From Fasciola hepatica (lineage: Eukaryota; Platyhelminthes; Trematoda; Plagiorchiida; Fasciolidae), in NCBI GenBank assembly GCA_948099385.1, contig CANUEZ040000129.1:496001-560000 (forward strand): DNA of 64,000 bases. The letters run 5' to 3'. The notes beneath the pieces were generated by a model, which saw only the letters and a list, made by a program, of their open reading frames with translations, did no database searches and was not told the DNA's origin. Every line of letters begins with the position of its first letter. Position 1 is the stretch's first letter. This document shows positions 1 through 10,100 of this stretch, piece by piece. A program made the translations under genes and the position numbers.

Positions 1-2195
1 ATGGGAAGCCGATTTGGCGTTCCAGCCGATCGAACCAATAACAATGATCGACTCATCCAAATATGTTCTGATGTGCTGTTTCTAGCGCGTGCAAATTCCT
101 CGCTCAAAAAGCCACAATGACTAACCTAGCATTCTCCTGCACCCTCATAGTGTTAAACCAAGATCGACCACATTACTACCGGTTACCGCCGGTGCTACTC
201 AATTTAAGATTGTCGATCCATTTGGTCCTCGTCTGTAGACACTGATCATGCGCGCGTTTTAGCCTACGTTCCGTCGGTGTTTGAACCAACGCCCGCATAT
301 ATGATGGTGCGCGGAGATGCCCTAAACGCCGACTGGTTTGGAGCCTGAGAAACGACTATGAACAGTGGTGGTTTGGGAAGTATAAAAAGTGGAAAAAGCT
401 GCGGCTATCAAAAATAGTCACAACCTTCTCCGTTTGATTAGAAATACCGGTCCATGAAAGCAACGCGTTAGCGAATTGATCGAAAAGGCGAGCGGCTCAC
501 TGATTCGGACTCAGAAGCGTTGGTTATATCGTCGGGCGGAGCATATCCAGAAACAGTCTAACTGGCGTTCATCTGCAACATGTATGCAAACTAGCACGAT
601 AGTTCGTGTTCTGGATGCAGATAACGATCCTCCGTCTGAAAAAGAGTTTCTCCGTGAGATAAGCTATCTAAAGCGCCTCAAGGCTGCTGAACCTGATCGG
701 TTTCCTCCGTCCATTTTCAAAGATGGTGGCTCAGCATTGTCGTCAAAGTTGACAAAACTCCTCGATTTGCTACGGATGAGGGAAGAAGTTCTAAAGCGTT
801 GGTGTAATTCGGTGATCATACCGATTTGTGGGAGGAATACGAGGGAAAAAGTCTGGTTAGCACCGCATCTTAACTGCTCACTGGCATTGTGCTCCGCCGC
901 TTATCGCGAAAAGTGCTCACGCGAGAACCAATTTGATTTTGGGGTTGGTTGAGGTTGCGTTCACCACATTTTCACTCTCTGATAAATTTAGGCACATCTT
1001 CTGTAGACCCACCATCTATTTTTTTCTTGATCTGAAAGCGGCGTTCGATTTAGCCGACCACACAGTTATCTAGCACCACCTCTTGTAAAACGGCGTACCA
1101 GAGAAATTCATTTCCATCACGGAGTCCCTATACATGAATAACTGAAGCCGAGTTTAGCCCTTCAGTGATCTTCCATCCGAGTTTACCACAAGAAGAGGGT
1201 AAGTCAGAAGTACCCCTCTCTCTCTCTCTCTTTGATTTCGTGGTTGATTTGGTCCAACAGACCGCTCTTTTGCCACGCTAAGGTCGTGGTATTGAACTTT
1301 ACCCGGGTGGCAGAATTCCAGACGAATATGCGGATGACATCGCTCTTCTAAGTGAAGTTGCAAGCTTTTCTTGACAGCTTGAACAACTTCGGTATGTGTT
1401 TTGCACCTTTAAAGTGCAAGATGCTGTTGCGGGATTGGGGTAATCCAACACCAAACCTTTTGGTATCCTGTGAGACTGTGGACTGAATGGACAAGTTTTG
1501 CTGTCTGAGTAGCTGGATTTCATCCGGAGGTCGGTTATTAAATGAAGTGTTTTCGCCTATACAGAAAGCGCGCTAGGCATTTGGCAACCTGAGTGAACTA
1601 TTAGCAGCCGTCAGACCCGTGCTTCCGTATGGTTCAGAAACATGGCCACTGCGGGTGATGGATATACGAAGATTGTCGGTATTTGAACACCGATGTCTTC
1701 GTAGCATTGCTCGAATATGGTGAGGACACTGTATCAGCAATGCTGAAGTTCGCCGGAGATTCTTAGGTCCACGAACCAAATCATCAGACGAAACACTAAA
1801 AGCCACCAGGCTAAAATGGTTGTGACATATGTTGCGCATGCCCCCGAATAGGGCTCCTCGGCTCGCCATGTTCGCTGAGTCGTGTAGTGATTGGGGGATG
1901 ATTGAGGGTGGCCAGAACGGTATGAAAAGCCTAATTGGGGGACTTATTCATGAAGAGTGTGCTGGGTTCCGTTTGTGGTGTCCAAGGGATTCGTCACTTG
2001 GTCGTTGAGTGCACTAGATGATATGGCTCGGTGTCGTGATCAGTGGCGCTCTTGTGTTCACAAAGTTTCTTTATCGACTTGATACTACTGTTGATGGTTC
2101 TCTTACATTTTTCTTACTCTTGTTTTTTTCCCATTATTTCCAATCGGGGTTGCCTCTGAGAGATAGCACCCAAAACTGCTGCACCTAGTGCATGA
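1..2195 (+). mobile_element. decayed RTE-like EN-RT non-LTR retrotransposon, 5' part outside window
   Basis: In several frames the + strand spells broken pieces of the endonuclease and reverse transcriptase of one EN-RT retrotransposon family. The first 150 bases match the end of the endonuclease (N-N-D-R-L-I-Q-I-C-S-D, compare N-G-N-R-L-I-Q-V-C-S-D in the copy near 57.1 kb). Bases 1020-1050 encode RT motif A (F-F-L-D-L-K-A-A-F-D). Near 1410 the thumb segment A-P-L-K-C-K-M-L-L follows. The C-terminal stretch with D-M-A-R-C-R-D-Q-W-R-S ends near 2056. The short 3' UTR up to about 2195 resembles that of the copy ending near 59.28 kb. Frameshifts and stops are frequent, so the copy is old and dead. 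The right end is approximate. Clade assignment (RTE-like) is an inference from the EN-RT layout. Confidence 0.85.
476..952 (+). pseudogene. RT finger-domain fragment of the non-LTR element
   Basis: This 158-codon open stretch is the longest uninterrupted piece of the decayed element. Residues 55-115 follow the usual N-terminal RT pattern of this family: E-F-L-R-E-I, then a K-A-A-E-P-D block (normally K-A-A-G-x-D), then P-P-S-I-F-K-D-G-G-S-A-L, and a W-C-N-S-V-I-I-P-I segment where intact relatives have W-x-x-x-x-I-V-P-I-F-K-K. It leads into motif A about 70 bases further on, in another frame. It has no start codon or promoter of its own and is not a host gene. Confidence 0.75.
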
Positions 2196-4516
2196 TTATT
2201 GGTTTCTTGGACCGAACTGATTGCTTCACTCATTATTTAAAGCTTCACCACTGACAGTAGCTAATCGTTTTGTCAGTTTTTGTGGATTGTTTCACTCAGA
2301 AAGACCTGTTCCATACTGGTGGCATGTGCAATGTGGAACAGTTTGCGAGACTTTATCGTATCGGTTGCATGTTCCATCTTTTACGGGTTGTGTTAACTAG
2401 AGTCTTGCATGAGCCATAGCGCTCATGGTTACATGAACACTTAGCTGATCAGATGTCGGAGCCTTGGGTCTCCAGAGGACCGTGAGTTTAATACTACAGG
2501 CGGTTTTCAGAAGGTCATCGGGTCAGTCAACCGGTAAATACGTTTCAGGCGTGCATGTGATATGCAGAGGAATTCGGGGACAAGTGATGAATAAATCTAG
2601 TTGAATTATGGAAAACGGTAGAAAAAAGATCAATTGAAAATACATACAGACTGACGAATGAGGTGCCCATTCAAATCATATTCTACTTTGCGGTTCTCAG
2701 GTAGGCAGACAGTATGAAATAACGCTGCTTCTATAAACGGATATGTGAATGTTGAAAATTGTAAATTTAGTGAAGGTGGAAGAGAAACGGATTCGAAGAA
2801 TATGGGGGGTGAAGGTGGTGAATCGTATCACCTAGTGACAGCAAGTTTGTGACGAGTGCCAAAATGCTTAAGAATGAAGTTTGCAAGAGTAACTTTGCTT
2901 GTGGTGCCACAATCAGGAAGGAGGTTCAGGGATTTTGTCGTGATATCGTGATTAGAAGAGCCCGAGAAAGCAGTACGGCTAGTGGATAAAAATGAAGTAG
3001 ATGACAAACTAAAGCGCATGATCACAAGAAGCTGTAAATCTTGTAAATGGAAACAATAGAGACGGAGATTACTGAACATTGGTAAACACCGTATCAACAT
3101 ATTCCAGTAAATATTTTGCCGAACTCATTTCAAGACAACGGAAAATTCCTAGGAAAGGCACTAACTACCAGTGAAATTTGTGAAATTAATAGCAATTTGT
3201 TAATGCAAACTATCACGTAACTATTCACGGACATCTGGTGTTTCACTGTTGGAGGTGTTTGTCACACGGGGGAACCAACTTGCCGTGCTTGTCTGTAACC
3301 GCTTGTGTAATGGGCCCAGACATATTTGACTCATAATCAACCACCATGCTCATTGCCCTTCTACCCGCGACCAGGGGGGTTTACCTGATGATGTGTTGTT
3401 CTGTTTTTCAACCGGGACTTTATCGTTCACCGCTTCCGTCTTCAGGGGCAAGAATGATAATCCTAGGCTGGGTCGGTGTTTCCCCGAAATTAGACCCGGT
3501 TTTATATTTATTTTCACCTCAGAAATTGCGCTAGGGCTTATTTCTCAGGTATAAAAATCAACATTTATGCGCGTACAAAATTGTACGTTTATTCAATTAC
3601 ACTCAATTCATCTGTTCCTGGAACATCGTCTTAAGTTTCCAAATTCCGAAATTCTTCTGACTCCATTTTCTGTAGAACCATTAGCCCCAGTCTTGTGCGC
3701 ACCAGGATTCTTCGGGTGCAAGAACGCAAATAACCGAAACACGTTCGGACTTTGCTTTTTTGCCCTTAGTGCTGATTAGAAGCGGGGCTTTCCTTCCGTC
3801 CAGATAAATTGCCAAAATACAGGTAGCGCGTGCACTTTCGCAACCAGTGGGCGGAATGTAAAGGTAATGCAAATTGTATTTATTCGAAAAGGCTTTTAGT
3901 ATATAGTTTGAGCTTCGAGACTTAATCAAAGTATAGTACGGTATCGGGTATTATTTTTCAAAGTCTCCTCTCTGTTTCATATTGAATCTGTGTTGCGCTA
4001 TGGGTAGTTGTATGTGGCCTTGGTTGTCAAAGTAAAAGCTCAGCAAGGTAAGTTAAAAAATTACCAATATGACCACATTAATTATCCTTGGTTATGTTAA
4101 GATAGGTTTACTCTCTAAATATTTTAGTAGAAGCTTTTCTTCGGTCAATGTAGTTTTCATTATTGGGAGATTTTACGTTATACGATTTACAAATACTTCT
4201 TAGCAATGACTGGAAGAAAATTCCAATTCGTATCAATGTGAGCTTTGGCTCCAGGGTCATTTCAGTACATTTTGTTAGTCGCTTATATTGTAATCGCGAC
4301 TGAGATGAAAACATCCACCGAAACTGAATTTTCTCGGCACTTTTGTAAAGCGGACCAAATTGTAATTGCAGAGGCTTGTAAGTTTGATTCTTTTGTGATG
4401 GATATTACCCAGTGTTTTTACGTGAATAAGAGCGCCAATTATCGGATAAACCACATGAAAAACGCCACAGATACACATTTCAGAGGCAGAAGATTTAGCA
4501 CATCGGACGAATAACA
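2196..4516. other. no gene recognised
   Basis: About 2.3 kb with only short open frames in all six frames and no motif I recognise. The sequence at 3400-3550 has weak resemblance to 6180-6290 (a shared G-C-T-A-G-G-G-C-T-T-A core), which may be remains of an old repeat. Confidence 0.5.
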
Positions 4517-4890
4517 CGATTTTATGCACGCGCTCAAAGTACGGTGTCCGAGATCCTTGTCCTTAATCCAGCACGAGAATATTTTCAGACTATCTTGCTC
4601 CCTGTTGGACGTAAGGTAGCGCCGATTTTAAATGCGGCTGGTATCACGTGATATGAAGACTGCATTGTACACCCAACAAAGGAGGGCACGTAGTGATTTC
4701 ATGGGTGGAGTCAAGTCGCAAGACCTGTCATTTTGACGATCGTTTTGCTTCTTATATGAGTATAAAATGAGCCGTAAGAGGCTCAAAAAAGTCGTTTAGC
4801 TTAGGAATTTCCCCCGAAAACTGCTGCCGGGAGCCGATTTATTACAATAACCAACATTATTGATTTCGATCGGAATAAAACATGTTAAGC
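4517..4890 (+). repeat. dispersed repeat family A, copy 1
   Basis: This stretch matches the reverse complement of 28497-28876. Shared blocks in the same order are CCTTGTCCTTAATCC, GAGAATATT, CTGTTGGAC, TATCACGTGATA, GAGGGCACGT and a terminal AATAAAACA preceded by ATTATTGAT. Similarity is clear by eye but with many substitutions, so both copies are old. No coding domain was recognised. The common right end with an AATAAA-like signal suggests a retroposed or transposon-derived unit, but the class is unknown. Confidence 0.7.
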
Positions 4891-6728
4891 TTTGTTAGTG
4901 GACTTCATTTAGAGGCACCTCAAATGATGAGTAAATCTTCACTGCTATGGCTGAAAAAATCCCCGAATTCAACGAAAATGCACCTGGGTAGGTAGTGGTT
5001 TTTAAAGGAAATGCCTCGTGATTTGCTTCACGAGGGGTTTTGTAAATGTATTCATGCAAAGCCACTGTAAGACTTGTGAAGGTGTGCGCGAATTCTGATG
5101 AGGGAAGCCAAAAGGCTACCTACATACTGGTCATCGGAGTCAGGTGCAACATGATGTAGCACAAGGTCAAAAAATTGCTTAGCCACCAACATGGTGACCA
5201 AAAGACTGAAAAATTCTGAAGAATGAAGGTAGACTAAACATCAAATACTGTGCATAAACTTTGTGTTCTTAATAATGTCTGGGTAAGTTCTTTTTTCGTT
5301 TTTTGTTAGAGGCTCATTACGTCACAGTTGCGGCCGTCTGGTAATGGCGAAGATAAGGTATATTCCACATTTTGCTCATATTTGTACACCGCATACAAGC
5401 AGATCTCAATCGTTATTGTTCTAGAACCTCGCCACTACGTGCTAGTTATCGTAGATGTGAGATTATTTTGTTCTGTGATAATGTGGTCATGTCAGACGCC
5501 AGTATGCATCAGTTTCGACGATACCCGTAGATTGACGAAGTGCTCATCTGCTTAATTGTCGCTTGAGATCTAAGGCTCGTATAAACTGCAGTTCCATCCA
5601 TGTCAGTCATTCTGGAGAGCTAGTGTTTGGAAAGGTCGGTTTCATCAAAAAAAGTATTTGAATGCATTTGCACATTTCTAAACTTCAGTATCTTCCAGTT
5701 TGAACAGTGTTGTCTGTCTTCTTAGAGGCAGTTTATATCGTCAAAGAAAGCCATCCAAACAGTGTTGAGATGCCTTGAATTCTCTTGGGGTTGTTTGAAA
5801 ATGTGGTAACATTGTAAGAACGATTGCTCGAGTACCACTCGCACGCATAGCCAACGTCTTTGTTCTCTTGTCTGCAGTCAGTTCACATATGATGTCTTCC
5901 GGTTCAAAAAATAATGGTTGCTAATCCACTTGCACTTCTTAACATTTTCTTTATCCACCTGTTGACCGAGGCTATCGCACTGTGCCCTCCATTCTCGGAC
6001 AGTTTTGGTGTTAGGCTTTTTCTCTTTGCAGAAAGCCATATGATTCTTGATCCGATAAAATGGCACTTCCGTTTTAAACTCACCTTGTCTTGATAACAGA
6101 CACAAAGGCGAAAAGGAATCGCCGGCGTTAGAATTCTACTTCTCTATTTCATCGTTGTAACATAAATGCTCGTCAGTATGTTTCCGCCTCTTCGGCTCAC
6201 CTGGTATCTGGCGATCTTAACTAGGATTTATTTTCGGGATCTCGGAAAATTTTGCTAGGGCTTACTATTGAGGTAGGTCTTACTACCAGGGAAATACGGC
6301 GGTAGACTCGATTGGTCTTGGAAGTCGCTGACTTCACTGTATCCATGTTTATGTGCGGAATGATCTCTCTCGCTCTCATCTGAAATGGTTAGTAATTTAC
6401 GGCAAATTTTACAACTCAACACTGCTCCAAAAAGAACTCGTGCGTTTTTCTATTCGGGTCCGCGTACTGCATCAAAGCTTGCAACATTCAGAAAATAGTC
6501 CAGTAAGCAGCTGTAGCGCGCACCCTCAAGACTCAGGTCGTAAACGTTTTGTTTGTCTGAGACTGGCATCCAGGATCCCACCAATGTAATTTGACCCAAT
6601 TCGCCTTCATCGCCCTCCCTCCAGTTACTTGGTTTGCTTTTTTCGCAACATCGTCCAACAATATCATTCTTTCCAGAATACTTTGACTCCCACAATTAAT
6701 GGAATAACATTTGATTTTTTGTTTTCAG
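4891..6728. other. upstream flank and probable 5' exons or intron of the RS-rich gene
   Basis: The first recognisable exon of the downstream gene starts at 6729 with two bases that complete a split codon, so at least one more exon must lie upstream. I could not place it securely. A weak candidate is a short ATG exon at 5275-5282 followed by a 27-base GT-AG interval and a 48-base open exon at 5310-5357. An open minus-strand frame at 5878-6105 is rich in lysine and tryptophan but matches nothing I know. Confidence 0.4.
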
Positions 6729-7180
6729 CCCTGGGTGCCGCACCGGATGCTCCACGTGATGCTGAAGGCGATATTGTGATGGAACATGATGATGAGGTGG
6801 AAGACGATTCTCGTGAGGAAGCCGAAAGTGAAGATACACCCAATTTAAAAACTACCAATCTACAGGAGCTTCCAGACAGCTCGGTGGAAGACGAAGATAT
6901 TGATCCGGAAGGAGAGACTCTCTTGGTCTCATCTGGTCTGTCTGGTACAAAAGATGGGAGGACTTATCAGCATCCTTTGAATGCTCAACTACCAATTGAC
7001 AGCGATCAAAGCACAGTTTCAGACAATGCGCACCCCGGTTCGCTTGATTCGGCTTCTATTAGGTTAAAACCTCTTGCTAACTCAAACACCACGGACATGC
7101 CACAGTCCACCAGTAAATCGGCTTTAAGTCGGCTAGGCCAGTCTAACTTGCTGCGTAGTTTCGCAACAGCCAGCCAATCG
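6729..7180 (+). CDS. RS-rich gene, first recognised exon (acidic)
   Basis: The acceptor is a pyrimidine-rich tract ending TTTTCAG and the donor is G-GTAAGC. The exon begins with two bases completing a split codon and ends in phase 0. It encodes 150 residues with dense Asp/Glu in the first third and Ser/Thr-rich sequence after it. The open frame reads back to 6629, but the acceptor and the change in composition favour 6729. Confidence 0.78.
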
Positions 7181-10100
7181 GTAAGCGGTACCATAATTTC
7201 ATTCCGTCCACCACTAGTACTACTTTGACACTTTCATTGTGTCCGGTCGTTCTTCACCGCTACTCTTTTTTAAAAGTGGACGTCGTTTTCACTTGAATCG
7301 TTACTCAGTCCGTGCCGGACAGCGTTTGTAAACCGCCCTTTTCATCCCTCAGTGGAAGATCAGGATACTTCAGTGATGCAGCGGCATTGCACGACTCCTC
7401 TTTACCGTGTACAATCTAATACAAAATGATTGGCAAGAAGTAAACCAAAGGAGTTTCTCGAATGGTGCATCATCTGTTTTTTTCCCTTGAGTTCCGTTTA
7501 AATGTCCTGATCTTTGATTATCTTATTCGATGCCAAGCTTTTGGTCTGTATGCAGCCTTCCGTGTTTTTGCATACTGGTGCTCTTCCAACATACGTGTTC
7601 ACTACTATTTGCTGAATTTGGATCAAACCATCACGTGAGCAAGCGTATTCTGCCCTGTTAAGAACCCCATCGACTGGATATATTTTTCTCAGGCTCCGAC
7701 CGAAGTAACCAAGATTCACTCGCAACAGGAGTTCCGGGAGCGGTTCGCTGCGCTGACTGATGAGGATCAACAAATTGAGACGGTAAGCTTTGTTGGTGTT
7801 TCAAATCACAATTGGTGTCTATTTCAGCATCGTTGCCTTGTCTCAAAAACCACCAGTTTGATTAAAAGGGATACAAATTTTCTAGTTCTAATTTGAGTTA
7901 TCGGTTTCAGTGGTTTCACCAAGATGAATAAACACTCCTGTCTTTTCTGTTGATGATATCCGATAGTAATCTCTGTTTAATTATTTAAAAAAAGTGTCGT
8001 AGTTATCGATTCCCTGTTATTCAAGCGATCTTCATGACTATGGAGTCAGTCCCTTCCACTACATCAATACTTAGGTATGGTGCACAAACTCCCCTTTGAA
8101 TATTAAACTCTTCAATTTTTCATTTGAGGCTATCTGGATTTGTCAGTATATTTTGCAAAAATGAACCAACTACAACCCACTTAATATTTGTCAGATATCT
8201 TAAGGAAGCCAAACACGATGACTGTCTATTACGTCCTTTTTGTTAATTTTTTTTACCGGACACTTCAGTATTTCTGTTTATATTCCCCAACCCACGTCGA
8301 CAGGCTCGTTTCATCACCCGAATACTGACTGATGCCCTCCTGGCGGTAACTACAGAACTGTTAACGATAATCGCCCAGGATTCCCTTGGATTGGCTAAAC
8401 AAGAACATGACGAGGCTAAAAATGAGAGGCGGTCTCACGAACCAGCGCCAATTTTGTCGCGATCGGAGACGGACGTAGAGACAGTTGATGCACTAACCAC
8501 TTTAACCGGTAATATCCACTGGTTAATTGAATCTAAACCGACTATGTACTTTGTTTAGTTTTTTTTAGACTTGTTAGCACTAAATTACAGGTTTTCTCTT
8601 CCCTTGTTTATTTTAAGCTTATATGGAAATAACAGAGTTATTTGGATCGCGTTTAAATTAAAGCTTTTGTGATCCAGGTATTCCGTGGGAGTAACTCTGA
8701 AATTGAAGGTGACATTGATCGGTGATAGCCTGACAGCAATGCAAGTTCAATAAGATGTTCAGATTGGGCTGTAAATAAGTCGATAATAAATCTGGTAAAG
8801 ACACGGATGATGTATTAGCATCCTAAAGACCATGTATCTGTATAATTTTCCCCACCCTGTCAAGTTGGCTTACATTATAAGTGAAATCTGTTTAGTCCTT
8901 TGAACGCAGGTAAGGTCAGCCGAAGGATGGAAAAAATCGGAAATCAAGTTGTCACTCTGATTTTTGCGATTCACTCGTTCACCTGGTTCGTATTTAGTAG
9001 TAGAACACGCCATGTTGACATTGTATTTATTTGTGCGGACGTAAACACAAAACCCGGCCGCAGCCGGCAAGCAAGCAAAAGAGTTGAACTACGTGTGCTG
9101 TCGTGCGCAAATGTGTGAGGCCAACCAATACATAGCAAAATCGATAAGTCAGTACTGCTCGCGCTGAAGCATGATTAAGGTTCAATACCAGGCAAATGTT
9201 TGTTTGTGCATGAAGGGGATATTGATTGGTTGTCTGCGTAATATGCGTGACTTCACTCAACCACATCAATTCTCTAATCCAGTGGTGATCTACATCTTTT
9301 TAATCCCAGTGAGCACGCTATGTGTAGAATCCCATAGTTCTAGGGAACGCGCTTCCCTATTGCATGAAATCCCGATTGACCCACCGTAGTTCAGAAACAT
9401 TTGAACGCGAACGGACGAAATGTTTATTGAACACCAGACTGAACTGAGTCAGTCCGAATCGGCTCTGTATTTATTACCAGAAAAGCAACGTACAGTTAGC
9501 AATTGGTAACACAAGACGACCAGGCAGTCGCTTCAGTGGAAAGACAGAGAAACAAAATAGACTGACAGTGAGCTAAATAAACAATCATCGGGTGAATTAG
9601 ATAAACAAACTTTACCAGACTCCAAACAGATATCGTCTGAATAACTCCGGCCGTATACAGATAGCGGAAATCTGTACTAAATCAGTTTGGAAACGTCCAA
9701 GCTAAACCTACTGTAGACGCAAAAAAGTTGCTTCTCAAAACAGCGGGCGTTCAGTCAATCAGTCTGGCAACGAAGTGCGGTATGATGAGCTCATTTAACG
9801 CGAGTCAGTAACGTCCTCGCGAGAGAGGAAATAGAAATAGTCATACCCAAGTTCGGACAGACACGCCAGCAACAGGCAAGACAAGACAGAACAAACACGC
9901 GAAACCAGAGTAACGCAGTCGCCAGCGGATCATTGAGGCAAATGGGTTGGGACAGTGCAGGTAGCACTGATGCTCACTGTGTGTGTGTGTATGTAGCCAT
10001 CAGCCGTTGATTCCTGTGAAGTGTATTTGGTGCAAGATCCTGAGTACTGGCATTTGAACACCACTCTCAATCCGATCAGTTTTCCTTTGATGCTCTCCAG

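Noticed and set aside
1154..1523. Minus-strand open frames in the left non-LTR copy
   Set aside because: The element reads on the plus strand; these frames show no motif.
5878..6105. Lys/Trp-rich minus-strand frame, possible DNA transposase fragment
   Set aside because: V-R-E-W-R-A-Q recalls helix-turn-helix transposase segments, but there are no further motifs, inverted termini or copies in the window.
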